A stretch of 64,000 nt of DNA, taken from Prinsepia uniflora (lineage: Eukaryota > Streptophyta > Magnoliopsida > Rosales > Rosaceae). Position numbers and translations under genes: made by a program. Numbering within the stretch: position 1 is the first letter of the stretch; each line of letters starts with the position of its first letter. The DNA is taken from positions 22,076,738 through 22,140,737 of the forward strand of contig CM064870.1 of NCBI GenBank assembly GCA_032719365.1. Reading direction: 5' to 3'. The notes beneath the pieces are model-generated. The model was not told the DNA's origin, made no database searches, and was given only the letters and a program-made list of their open reading frames with translations. Below, piece after piece: positions 1 to 10,948 of this stretch.

Positions 1-1207
1 TGCCTATTGACAGGACGGGAGACGCCTGAGATGGTCGAGGAGCGCACGGAGCGCGATTGACAGTTTACGATTCGTGAGTGGACTCTTTCTTTCCTTACGA
101 GCATGCCTAACTGTTTTATTTATGTTTTATGATATTAAATATGGTTTTTATGCTTTTTATGGTGATTATATGTGGTTGATATGTTTGCACATTTTTTGAG
201 ACATTTTTGGAATTTTGCACTTTTTTCGAGAAAAAGCTGGATTTAGATTTTGGATGTTAAATTTCATGTTTTCACTCTAGAATTGTTTCCTGATGGTTAT
301 AAGTGGATTATGAAGTATGATTTTGGAAATCAAGGTTTTGGTTTTGAAATCGGATTTCGAGAAACGAAATTTGGTTTTAAAGTCGGAAAAGGAGGATTTC
401 CGGATTTGGGTTCGGAATGACGGTTCTGAACGCCAGAAGGGCTTCGAACCGGGGATTTCAGATTCGAGTTTGGATGTGGATTTTGAATGGATTTAAATTG
501 GTTTTGGATTGGATTTGCTGGATCTGGATATTGGGTTTAAAGACCCGGATTCTGATTGACGGGGGACGGGCCCGGATTGAGTTTAAAGACTCGGGAGTTT
601 AAAGACTCGGATATTTACGATATTACCCCCGTAGGCCTATTGAGTTTAAAGACTCGGGAGTTTAAAGACTCGGATTACATTTGAGGCCTGGTTGAGTTTA
701 AAGACTCGGATAGACCCAGCAGGTTTGATCAGACTTGGATATTTGTGGATTTGTTTTTATGATGTGATTCTGCTATACTGTTTCATGTTGTGTTTTCTGA
801 TACTTAGTTGGGCATGCATGTTTTTAAAACGGAGGGTAAAATCTTATTGTTTTCTTTAAACTGTTTTACTTCTAAATCGTGTTGAAACTTTTATTTCCTT
901 CAGTCCACTCACACCTTTGGTTTTAATTTACCCTCTAGGTCGTGGTGATAGCGCTAGGGTGAACGTTGAGGCAGGAATCGAGGCATAGAGCTTACGACGT
1001 TCTTCCGTTGCGAGATTAGCATAGTAGGATTTTGTGCCTATTTTGTATAAACTATGCTCTGAATTACGGTTGTATTATATATCTCCCTTGTCTGATAGTT
1101 ATGCTTATGGTTGTGTTTTAGGTTGTTTTGGTACTTTGAGTGTGATTTTCAGACGGGAGTAGGGTTCGTCCTGGGTATCGAGGCGATATTTGGGATGGGT
1201 CCTGACA
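1..1207 (+). mobile_element. Gypsy LTR, 3' part (left end outside window)
   Basis: The right end reads ...GGGTCCTGACA, like the ends of the LTRs at 11407-13471 (TGTAACG...GTGTCA) and 31336-34058 (same family, reverse strand). Shared internal landmarks are a GAGTGGAC motif near 80, AT-rich sequence, and repeated copies of GAGTTTAAAGACTCGG between about 530 and 710. Immediately right of 1207 the sequence becomes the reverse transcriptase of a different gypsy element, so this LTR was inserted into that gene. The 5-bp target duplication cannot be tested because the left end is not in the window. The LTR may be solo or may belong to an element extending to the left. The + orientation is set by the TG...CA polarity of its relatives. 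Confidence 0.75.
530..712 (+). repeat. Interspersed short repeat GAGTTTAAAGACTCGG inside LTR
   Basis: About six copies of a 16-bp unit, two of them as back-to-back pairs, lie within 180 bp of the LTR. The reverse complement recurs at about 31890-32110 in the LTR at 31336-34058. The repeat is therefore a family trait of this LTR and not a local accident. The ends of the unit (GAGT...ACTC) are self-complementary. Confidence 0.75.
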
Positions 1208-4003
1208 CGAAAGCGACAAAGACAAGACGGCTTTCGTCTTCGAAAGAGGAGTTTACTACTATAAGGTCATGCCCTTTCGCCTCAAGAACGCAGGCGCTAC
1301 ATATCAGCGACTTGTCAATCGCATCTTCAAGGATCTTATCGGGAAGACGATGGAGGTCTATGTCGACGGCATCATGATAAAGGGGGAGAAGTGTGGAGAC
1401 CATATCGCAAACTTGAAACAAATTTTTGAGTTGCTGAGGAAATACAGGATGAAGCTTAACCCTCTAAAGTGTACCTTTGGAGTGGCTGCCGGAAAATTCC
1501 TAGGGTACCTTGTGACCCAGCGGGGAATCGAGGCAAACCTGAAGCAGATCAAAGAAATTCAGGATATGAAAGTCACCATCAAGTCTGAAGGAGATACAGA
1601 GTCTCACAGGTCGCACAGCTGCTCTAAATCGATTTTTGTCCAAGGCCACAGATCGATGTCGACCTTTCTTCCAAGCAATGAAGAGAGCATCCAAGGATAA
1701 ATGGGATGAGAAGTGCGAGAAGGCCTTCTAAGATCTCAAAAGCTACTTAGCATCTCCGCCATTGCTGTCAAAGCCAAAGGACAACGAGGACATGTTCCTC
1801 TACCTGGGAGTTTCTGACGTGGCCGTAAGTTCTGCGCTAATCAGGGAAGAAAATGGAGTCCAACTCCCAGTGTTCTACACATCAAAGGCTCTCCTCGACG
1901 CTAAAACACGGTATCCAAAGCTTGAGAAACTAATTTTGGCACTACTGGTTACCACAAAGAAGCAAAGACCCTACTTTCAAGCTCACCGGGTAATCGTCAT
2001 GACAGAGTACCCCCTGCGGTCACTCCTCCATGCACCTAACGCCTCAACAAGAGTCATGAAGTGGGAAATAGAGCTGAGTCAACATGACATGCTTTATCGC
2101 TCAAGGACTGCGATAAAAGGCCAAGCCTTAGCAGACTTCATTGTGGAGTTCACGCTAGCATCACCAGAAGAAACTTGGGGTATGGAACTTGAGAAGGACT
2201 CCCACCCGACCGAGCTTCCTCCACAACGTGAACAAACACTCAGACAATCCTCATCGCGCTCCTCCATGATCGACCCACTTTGGAAGCTCTTTTTGGATGG
2301 ATCGTCAAATCAACGAGGCGCATGAGCAGGCATCGTCCTTATAACCCCCGATGGTTCGATGATGGAGCAAGCAGTCCAGTTCAGATTCAAGGCCTCCAAC
2401 AATGAAGCAAAATACGAGGCGCTGATTTGCGGCCTAAGCCTTGCTAAGGAGCTGGGAGTTAAGAAGATTGCCATACATTCCGACTCTCTGTTGATCACTA
2501 ACCAGTCCATCGGGGAGTACGCTGCAAGAGATGCGAGGATGCTTCAGTACAACAACAAGGTACAAAAGTTGCTCACTTACTTCACAGTCTTCACCTTCCA
2601 CCGGCTCCCTAGAGCCGAAAATGCACAAGCCGACGCACTCGCAAATTTAGCATCGGCACTCGACTATCGCTTCAGACGCTCGATCCCTGATTGAGTATCT
2701 AGAACAGCGCATCATTGACATGAAGGAAGTTGAAGAGAGAGAAGTTGACCTCGCCCCAAGTTGGCAAGACCCACTCATTGACTACTTGGTGAATGGCACC
2801 TTGCCAAACGATCGACTAGAAGCTCGAAAAATTCAAATGAAGGCTGCACGATACTACATCTACAACTGCCGGCTTTTTCGTCGGAGCTTCACAGGGGGAA
2901 ACTTACAATGTTTAAGGCACCCTGAGACATTGAAGGTCTTGGCCGAGATTCATGAGGGGCAATGTGGAAACCATTCCGGAGGAAGATCGCTCGCACAAAA
3001 GACACTTAGCGCAAGGTTCTACTAGCCAACTTTGAATCAAGATGCACTCAGATATGCCCAAGCATGCGATAAGTACCAAAGGTACAAGCCCAACCACCTA
3101 GCACGCCCCGAAGAGTTACACTCTCTGGTCAGCCCTTGGCCATTCATGCAGTGGGGCATTGACATAGTCAGACCACTCCCAACTACACCGACACCAAACA
3201 AGAAGTACCTGATTGTCTCCACCGATTACTTTACCAAATGGGTAGAAGCCAAAGCGTTGGCGACCATCACTCAATTGGATGTGCAAAAATTCTTCTGGAG
3301 CCAAATCATCTGTCGATTTGGGATACCGAAGGTCATATTAACTCACAATGGAACGCAATTCACTGGCGCATCAATCAAGGAGTTCTTCAAATCGTGGAAA
3401 ATAAAGCATTTCACCTCAACAGCATACTACCCTCAAGGCAACGGCCAAGCTGAAGCTTCAAATAAAACCATCCTTGATTGCATCAAGAAGAGGCTCAACG
3501 ACAAAAAAGGACTATGGGAGGAAGAACTAGACGGTGCATTCTGAGCCTACCAGACGACCCCGCGACGAGCGATAGGCGAGTCCCCATTTACACTTGCATT
3601 TGGAACAAACGCTATCATCCCGCCACACGTTGTCGTTCCGGCACCTTTGACGGAGCTCGACGATCCTACCGTCAACTCTGTGGCCTTAAGAACATCCCTT
3701 GACTTAAGCGAGGAGTTGAGGGAACAAGTCGTCAAACGCATCTGCAATTACCAGCAACAAGTCAGAAGTTTCTACAAAAAAATAGAAGCAAAGATTCAAC
3801 AATTTCTTCCTGGCGATCTGGTCCTTAAGAAAAATTTTGCAACACCAAACCGCCCCGGGTCTCAAAAGCTCAAATCCCCCTGAGAAGGTCCTTACTGCAT
3901 CCAACAAGTGGGTGGGAAAGGAAGCTACATCTTGGAGACCATGGACGGGAAACTTGTAAGCGGAGCACTGAATGCCCATCACCTTCGGAAGTACTACGCC
4001 TAG
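1208..4003 (+). pseudogene. Tat-type gypsy pol remnant (RT, RNase H, aRNase H, integrase)
   Basis: The reading frame switches several times. RT resumes with VMPFRLKNAGATYQRL near 1268 and the active-site region YVDGIMIKG (usually YVDDM) near 1360. The palm and connection run to about 1700. RNase H is at about 1760-2160 (TSKALLDAKTRYPKLEK). A second RNase H follows at about 2275-2690, with FLDGSSNQRGA, a stop, then NNEAKYEALICGL, HSDS and ADALANLAS. Integrase runs from about 2720 to 4003: HEGQCGNHSGG plus CDKYQRY zinc-finger residues, then GIDIVRPLP (first Asp of the DDE core), a damaged second motif LTHNGTQF (usually TDNGTQF), and the glutamate in GQAEASNKT. In-frame stops occur near 2323, 3022 and 3542. 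The copy cannot make an active polyprotein. It would have supplied reverse transcription and integration in a cytoplasmic particle. Confidence 0.85.
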
Positions 4004-4172
4004 GATATTGAATCAGTGACCAAATAATCATCGAACACAAAACATGTGGATAAAATTCGGCTCAACGTCTACTTTGTTCATATAGTATCTTCCAATAAGA
4101 TTCAAGATTTTTTGTTTCAACGTCTAATGAAATTTTCTTATCGCTTACATTTTTATTTAGAAGATGAAAAGG
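4004..4172 (+). other. Spacer after integrase
   Basis: Non-coding AT-rich sequence between the integrase end and the minisatellite. It probably belongs to the 3' untranslated region of the Tat-type element. Confidence 0.5.
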
Positions 4173-4632
4173 CGCATTAAGCCTTCGCCATGCGAAGCAC
4201 CCAAGCCTTCGCCACGCGAAGCACTCAAGCCTTTGCCATACAAAGCACATCAAGCCTTCGCCACGCGAAGCACTCAAGTCTTCATCACTCGAAGCACTCA
4301 AGTCTTCGTCATGCGAAGCATGCCAAGCAAAGCACATTAAGCCTTCGCCACGCGAAGCACTCAAGTTTTCGTCACTTGAAGCACTCAAGTTTTCGTCATG
4401 CGAAGCACGCCAAGCCTTTGCCATGCCAAGCACATCAAGCCTTTACCATGCAAAGTACATTAAGTCTTCGCCACGCGAAGCACTCAAGTCTTCATCACTC
4501 GAAGCACTCAAGTCTTAGTCATGCGAAGCACGCCAAGCCTTTGCCATGCAAGGTACATCAAGCCTTCGCCCCGCGAAGCACTCAAGCCTTCGCCACTCGA
4601 AGTACTCAAGTCTTCGTCATGTGAAAGGCTCA
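4173..4632 (+). repeat. Minisatellite with palindromic core, in the 3' region of the Tat element
   Basis: About 18 tandem variants of a roughly 24-bp unit of the form CTCAAGCCTTCGCCACGCGAAGCA. Each well-kept unit contains CTTCGC-CAC-GCGAAG, a perfect 6-bp inverted repeat around a 3-bp loop, so a transcript would form a row of small hairpins. Open frames on both strands here (144 codons on +, 123 on -) are low-complexity products of the repeat, not genes. Expansion of tandem repeats between pol and the 3' LTR is known for Tat-lineage elements. Confidence 0.9.
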
Positions 4633-4809
4633 AGGCTCGCCTCGGAAAACATATGAAACCATCCACAATCTAGACTTGGTGGAGTTAGAAAGCTACTAAA
4701 AAAGAAATGCTTCCAACCCCACCAAGAGGGGCAACCATTAGGCCATGACAAACAATGGGCAGATGTTTTAATATGCGGAGTCCAATTCTGCATTTCAGCG
4801 CACGTATAC

Positions 4810-5360
4810 AAATTTCATTCGATCATAGGTCGTTCAATTTTGCTCACCCTGGCCTGAGCTTGATGGTTCTAAAACTATACAGAAGTCAGCTTTCCAACGT
4901 CGTTGACCTCACTCAATTCCGAGTAGTGACGCGTTCCCAGCGAACGTTTTTGCACATGAAGGTCAACTGCACGTGCCAGCACATGAGTACGAGATTCATT
5001 CAGTCCTAGACTACTGAATTTGGATCACCCTGACGTGAAGCCAACGGATTTAGAAAGATAGAGAAGTCAGATTTCCAACGCCATTGACCTCACCCAATTC
5101 CGAGTAGTGACGAGTTCCCAACGAACGTTTTTGAACACGAAGGTCAACTACACGTGCCAGCGCATGAGTACGAGATTCATTCAGTCCTAGACTACTGAAT
5201 TTTGATCACCCTGACGTGAAGTCGACGGATTTAGAAAGATATGGAAGTCATCCTTCCAACGCCGTTGGCCTCACACAATCCCGAGTTGAGGCGAGTTCCC
5301 AGCAAACGTTTTTGTACACAAAGGTCACCATCGCGGAACAACACATGAGCCCAAGTTGCA
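4810..5360 (+). repeat. Tandem repeat, about 181 bp, three copies
   Basis: The landmark GAAGTCAG(C/A)TTTCCAACG recurs at about 4881 and 5063, and as a divergent copy at about 5244. It is followed each time by CGAACGTTTTTG and by CATGAG(T/C). The middle copies are closest to each other and the third decays toward its right end. A unit near 180 bp is close to the usual plant satellite length. The array is still inside the Tat element. Confidence 0.85.
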
Positions 5361-5633
5361 CTTGGTTCAACAAAACTCAAATATTCAACATCTCTCAAAT
5401 TTCTACATCTCAAAGAAAGCCTATAAGGGTAAAGATTCTACGAAGTTTGAAGGAAAATAAAGGAAGACTTTATATTGATAATGATTGTGAAAGCTGGGTA
5501 GGCAAATCACATACCGATTGCTCAAGCACTTGGACTAAAACAAAAACAAAAGAAAATGTTGGCGAGTCACAAGTCGACTGCTCAACAGCTTGTTTGATAA
5601 AACACATAAAAATGGGGAAGCCCCACTACAAGC
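5361..5633 (+). other. Non-coding stretch between repeats and antisense ORF
   Basis: No convincing gene. A short reading frame on + (to 5680) crosses the tandem repeat and has no recognisable motif. This is probably the 3' untranslated part of the antisense ORF. Confidence 0.4.
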
Positions 5634-7690
5634 CTAAGGCAAGTCCGAAATCACATCTTCTATACCCATTGAATGTGTAAAATGGGCCCAGTCCTCGCTT
5701 GATAGCTCGGGAATCCCATCGTAGAACGAGTCGCCAATGTTGGGAATAGGGTCATCACCAAACTGCTCTGGGGAATCCAGCGGCACGGTACCTGGCACCT
5801 CAGGTGGGATCGCTTCTCCATGTTGCACTCCTTGCTCTAAGTTTGCAGCCCGCCGGGACGCATCTTCAATGTCTCCTTCCTGAATCGCGTACTTAGGGGA
5901 CATGTTGTTCAGACAATCAAGATACCCCTCGACGTATTCACGAGCAAGGCTGCCTCCATCTCGAACTCACTGCAACCCGCCACGAACAACATCAGCTTCA
6001 AATCCTCCACAGAATTTTCGAGCTCCTCTACATTCTGACGCGAGGCGCTGGGAGCACAAGGAGGCGAATATGGCTCAGATTTCAAACATTCAATCTCAGC
6101 ACGAGCTCGCTCTACCTCAACCTCCAGGAGCCCAATCTTCTCCCGAGAGTCTTGAAGAGAGCCACGCAACAGCTCAGATTCGTCAAGAGCGCCGTCTCGC
6201 TCACTCTCCGCCAACAACTTCTCAGCTTGTACGCCCCTCAATTCATCCAAACTGGCTTCTAGCAAACCCAACCAGTTCTCCAAATCTTCATTTTTTCGTT
6301 TAAGTTGGGTGTGAGATCCTTGAACTACGGTGTGCTCGGACTTGAGTTTTTTTAGTTCAGCTTGGATATTGGCTCGTAGACACAGTATACCGGCAATCTT
6401 ACGAGCCCCCGCCTTTACAATCTCGAGCTCTTTGGCGACCTTGTCATGGACTTCCTGCGCTACTCCACTCTTGTCGCATTTCGAGGGCATCTCGCCTTCG
6501 CGGACTTGAGAACTCCCTACCTTCGCGGAAGTAACTCTGACTCCTCCATGATCAGCGCCTAGAACCTTACCGCAGGTTCTCTTCGAGGGATCTGAAGTCG
6601 GTCTCTTCGAAGGGGAACATGCAGCTGACACCCGGGCAGGGGGCACTACCCGAACTTCAGAAGGAGCGTGAACAACCTTCAACTTCTTTGGGGACCTGAA
6701 TGAACTCTTCACCGGATCTCTCTGAGGCTCGCCTGAAGACTTATGCTTGCTCGATGATCCCGCTGGGCTCGATGGACAGGACACAATCTGGGAAGTGCTG
6801 CTTGGGGGCACGGGCTGGTTGAGTACCTTCGCTGGAGGGGCGCCCGACTCATCTCGACTCGTGCGCACTGGTTGGACTCCTTGCTTCCTGTGCCTCGGGG
6901 CAATAAACCAGCTTCTGATCAAGTCTGCGGGAGGACACCCACCAGCCATGCATCTGCGAGGACTAAGTAACCAGCTCATCTCACGAAACTGCGGAGGAAC
7001 CATGAGAACTCTATCAATCTTCTTGGTGTCAGCATGGAACTTGGTGATGGTGTACAAGTCATACGGGCCCCGGTAGCGCGGACCAATATTCAGTCCATTG
7101 ATACAATTATGATCCCATTCGCCACTAACTTCAATGCACGAAGTTCGATACAATTTGTCATCGAACAACGTGCCCACGAAAAGCTCAACCTTTGGGACCA
7201 CATGAGTACTCCGCGTGCCAGGAATTGGTTTGTACTCCACCAAGTAGCAATGCCAGAACTCATCCTCATTAAGCTCCAAGTTGAAGAGCTCATTCAGCTT
7301 CTCGAAGCACATGATGTGGCGGTAAGCGTCGACGTGCAGCTAGGAAGGGCAACACCCCATCTGGCAGATGATCTTGGTGAATAGCTTCGAAAACGGAAAC
7401 TTGAAACCCCAGTTGATGATCAGAGGGTGAAATTGGATACACCGGAGAAGCTTCGCATTCTTGCTTCTGGAAAAAACTCCCCTCGGGGCCTTCGTAGCTC
7501 CACACACGTCGCCAAGTGCAATAACCACGCCTTCAGGAAAAGCATCTTCATGGAGACTCCTCCACTTCTCAAACTCGTCAAGGTCGAGTAGGTCGATCTG
7601 CTTCCCGACAAATGGACGCCCACTACGTGAGCCTCCTTGTTCCCACAAGTGCAGCTTCACCGACTTCACTTCTTGTTTCCCGCTTGACAT
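5634..7690 (-). pseudogene. Antisense extra ORF of Tat element (Transposase_28-like protein), one stop and one frameshift
   Basis: A frame of about 680 codons on the strand opposite to pol starts at ATG 7690 (MSSGKQEVKSVKLHLWEQGG). It crosses one in-frame TAG at 7338-7340, continues through MCFEKLNELFNLELNEDEFW to 5909, then needs a frame change to reach the C-terminal part MSPKYAIQEGDIEDA (5903-5634). The N-terminal part (FKFPFSKLFTKIICQMG...) resembles the family annotated in Pfam as 'putative gypsy type transposon' (Transposase_28), a non-structural plant domain of unknown function. The middle is rich in Pro, Ser and Lys. The C-terminal third (about residues 430-600) is rich in Glu, Lys and Leu and looks coiled-coil. 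Two lesions in 680 codons is much better conservation than the neighbouring pol. Confidence 0.75.
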
Positions 7691-8769
7691 CCCTGAGATC
7701 GCTGTGATCGAGAACTTCGAAATTCCGGAAAGTCCAAAGGCAGGACAGCTAAAAAGGGAACAAAGTTGGTCAGTTTCAATAAATAAATAAATATATACAT
7801 ATATATATATATATATATATTACCTACAACAAAAAAAGGATAAATATATACTTTATATTTTAGTATATATTTACTTACATATATGGACACATACAAAAAA
7901 GTTAAATATATACTTTATATTTTAGTATATATTTACTTACATATATGCACAAAAAAAAAAAAATAATTTTATTAATTAATACATATTTATTTACAACCAA
8001 AAAAAAGGAAAGAAAATGCAGCTGTGCACAAAAAAAGACAAGGCCGGATGTTTTCCCCTCCGAGACACAGCAACCACCCGACATGCATTGCCCCGCGGGA
8101 CCCGCGGTCTCCCCTCCAGCCAGCCAGCTCGCGCGTCGGCGCCATCCCACCGAATCCAACTCACCTGCTCGGTGCCAGGCCAAACAACAACCCCTGACCA
8201 TCCTTGCATCCCTCCGGGCCCAACAGCTATCCCTGCATCCCTCAAGTGCCGCACGCCTGTGACAATTGCTGTTCAACGGGACCCGCCTGCAGCTTTTCTC
8301 TGCCGCACTGTTCTTATTTGTTTTCCCTCAGCACGCACATGGGGGCTTTTCTCCTGCTCATCATTTTGGGTGGACAAATCTACCCAAACAAAAGGAAACG
8401 TAAACTGAAGGGGCAAAGACAACAAACAAAAAATTTACCTTGAAAGTTGCAGACTGAATTCACCCTCAACCACAATTCAGACACCAATATGTCTTCACCA
8501 ATAATAAGCATAGGGTTTAATTTTCTTCATTTAAAATAAGAGCTCTAAGCCCTTGTTTAAATAAAGAAAACTAAACAAACCCTAATAGTTAATTGGGCTC
8601 GCAAGGCCAACTCCAAGCCCAGAAAATTCTTTTTTGGGACAAGATCAAAGTTAATCTCCAACTACATCCGGGAAAGAGGAGTTCTACTCCTATACGAAAT
8701 ATTAAGACGTGATTTACTGGAACCACAAGAAGACTACATCACTTAGGATTCCTCGAATTCCTAAACGAT
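7691..8769 (+). other. AT-rich and GC-rich non-coding region before the 3' LTR
   Basis: Holds an (AT)n microsatellite at about 7796-7822. A roughly 40-bp segment (TATACTTTATATTTTAGTAT and flanks) is repeated at about 7849-7885 and 7909-7945. A GC-rich block follows at about 8040-8340. Overlapping short frames in the GC-rich block have no recognisable motif and are not called. In the antisense direction this would be the upstream region of the ORF starting at 7690. Confidence 0.5.
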
Positions 8770-8780
8770 GTGGGGGCATT
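8769..8780 (+). promoter_or_regulatory. Polypurine tract before the 3' LTR
   Basis: GATGTGGGGGCA lies directly before the LTR start TGTGGAGCC. A purine run in this position primes plus-strand DNA synthesis in LTR retroelements. Confidence 0.6.
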
Positions 8781-9283
8781 TGTGGAGCCATAAATTACCG
8801 GAATATTCAGGAGCCGCCACGTGACCAACAATTCTCATAATGCCGATATTACCCTCGGTAAAATCGACATCGACATGTAACGGTCTCCGCATTAATTTAA
8901 TATATTTACCAGCTAAATATATTAATTAATCAGATCAATGTCGATAATAAATAATTTCGCAGCGAATTATTTATCCATTAATAAATAAGTGATTACACTC
9001 GGTACAATCACTTATTTAATATTTTCCCCTTCAACCAATCAGACGCTCTGGTGACCCTCAAGAATTCACTATAAATAGAATACCTCATTTCACTTCTAAA
9101 GGTAATCAAAAACTCCTGCAAACACTCTGTCAGATTATTCTCTCTCAGAAAACTGACTTAAGTATCAGAGCGTTTTCGGTTGAACCACCCCCTGGAATTC
9201 AACCTTAACCCCGTTTGATTTTTGTTATTGTGTGTAGGGATCGAGAAGGAGTTTCACAGATCCGGACGATTTCTGCATCAACA
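8781..9283 (+). mobile_element. 3' LTR of the Tat-type element
   Basis: 503 bp, beginning TGTGGAGCCA and ending GCATCAACA, the ending common in Tat-type LTRs. It holds a clear TATA box (CTATAAATAG, about 9070) some 210 bp before its end and lies directly after a polypurine tract. The partner 5' LTR is outside the window, so age and target duplication cannot be read. The five bases after it are ATGGA. Confidence 0.8.
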
Positions 9284-10948
9284 ATGGAAGATTAAGATTT
9301 TTCGTTACTTTTTGATATTAGGTATCCTCCCTTATGAGTGGTTGGAGTTTTAATCATTCATATCGAAGTTAGATTCAATCTCAAGAATTTTAGAATGACT
9401 AAGCAGATCGATAGAGACCTTTGCACTATTAGCATTTTTGGTTACTTTTTTATCTTAAAACAAGTAATATACTGATAAATTCAAGTTGGAGATTTTTATA
9501 TTACGATAAGTTTATTGGGAGATTTTTATATTACAATAAGTTTATTTGGAGATTTTTAAAACAAAATTTATTTAATTTTTTTTTATTTATGAAAGATTAA
9601 GATTGTTTGTTATGCTTTGATTTTTTTTTTTTTACAAAGAAAGAACATCATTTATAATTGAATATGAATGTTTACTTCGACAACAAAGATGTCAAACAAC
9701 AATTCAGGTTCTAGGCCCTTCTAGTTGTGGCAAGCCCCTATGCGCCTAGTATATGAGGCCACGAAATGTGGGTCTAGGGCTGGCTACAAGGGAGGGCAAA
9801 AGGGGCACAAGACTTTGTACTCAAAACAATAAAGAGTCTAAAATCAAATATAAAATATTAATAAATAATATATTATTAAAAAATATATTATTAAAAAATA
9901 AAGCAAGTGAAGAAATAAACAATATAGGAGTATATAAGTTAAATGCTAATTCAAATTCTTTAAATCATAGAGCTTTTATTCGAAGTTAACTGCTTGTAAT
10001 ACTAAATATGGAAATTTGTACTCTACTAGTTTTGAATGTAAGTATTTTCATTCATAGATAAGTTAAAAATATAGCACTTGCATTGTTTTTGTTTTTTTTA
10101 ACTGAATGTATGTTTTGGACACGAGATATTTTTTTTCCTTTGTTTGGAGTTTTTTCCCAATGATTTTTCCCGTACAAGGCAAATAAGGCTACAAATTATA
10201 AAAATGAAATAATCAGTTTCTAAAAATTTACAATTTAATAGCTATGTGTGTGAAATGAGGGCCCGTGTTCTATTTTTATCCTAGACTTTCAAATGTTTGG
10301 ACTGGCCCTAGTGTCCTATTACATTATCTTGGAACAATTAAAACTGATGAACTCAAAACGAGTCTTCTAAACTTGAATGTCAAGTAAGATAATTTTGATG
10401 ACATATAATTGTTTTTTGTTTTTTGCGATGGATCTCAATGGCAACTTCACATGCGACATTTATTATAGTAGTATTAAGAGCAAATTACACTTTAGTACTC
10501 TATATTTTACACTAAGTTTCAGAATAATACGTAACCTTTTAAATAACTTGGCTCCATGGCTAACTATTCCGTTAAATAATCTGTTATGTGTTGACATTGC
10601 ATATGTAGGACTTACTATTTAATATAATATTTTTTTCATTCTCATCTTCATTCTCGATCTGTTCCTTCTTATTCTTCTTCTTCTTTCTTCTCCATTGATA
10701 TTGTCCTTCTTAGCCTCTCTACAGTACCCTCCTTTTCTGCATATGTCATAATCCTCTTTTTGTTGCCACCACCAATTGGAGATTTTGGAGATATTGATGG
10801 AGGAGATTTATTATTGTTATTGGGTGATAATAATATTGACGATGAAATCAAAACTTGATGGTGAAGATTATTAAGATCAAGTGATCTCTGTTTCTTTATG
10901 GGCCAACACGAATGCAGCCGCATAGACCCTCTTAGACAACTTGATGAT
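9284..10948. other. AT-rich region, no gene recognised
   Basis: Contains three near-identical copies of a TGGGAGATTTTTATATTACRATAAGT-like unit at about 9484-9560. A relatively GC-rich patch lies at 9720-9830 (GGCCACGAAATGTGGGTCTAGGG) with no clear coding content. A stretch starting near 10484 (GCAAATTACACTTTAGTACT) resembles ends of Mutator-like elements. An 84-codon minus-strand frame at 10669-10923 (MRLHSCWPIKKQRSLDLNNL) has no motif I know and may be a captured or chance frame. Confidence 0.4.

Larger units (their letters stand above)
1208..9283 (+). mobile_element. Tat-type Ty3/gypsy retrotransposon, left part missing
   Basis: Order seen: RT (from its middle), RNase H, second archaeal-type RNase H, integrase, tandem repeats, antisense ORF, polypurine tract, 3' LTR. 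A second RNase H before the integrase and an antisense extra ORF between pol and the 3' LTR are known marks of the Tat lineage of plant gypsy elements. The 5' LTR, gag and protease lie left of the LTR that interrupts RT at 1207. All coding parts contain stops or frameshifts. The 3' LTR ends at 9283, after which unrelated AT-rich DNA begins. Confidence 0.8.

Noticed and set aside
4190..4624. Open frame of 144 codons on + and 123 on - in the repeat array
   Set aside because: Both are low-complexity translations of the 24-bp minisatellite.
4173..4632. Possible CRISPR-like array
   Set aside because: Units are contiguous and there are no unique spacers. The context is a plant retrotransposon.
5902..6303. 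133-codon frame on +
   Set aside because: It lies antisense to the long minus-strand ORF and has no motif, so it is a shadow.
7902..8443. Several frames of 80-130 codons on both strands
   Set aside because: All overlap in a GC-rich non-coding block with no domain, and none is favoured by composition.
9753..9989. 78-codon frame on +
   Set aside because: The start lies in unassigned repeat-like sequence and the second half is A/T-rich. There is no recognisable motif.
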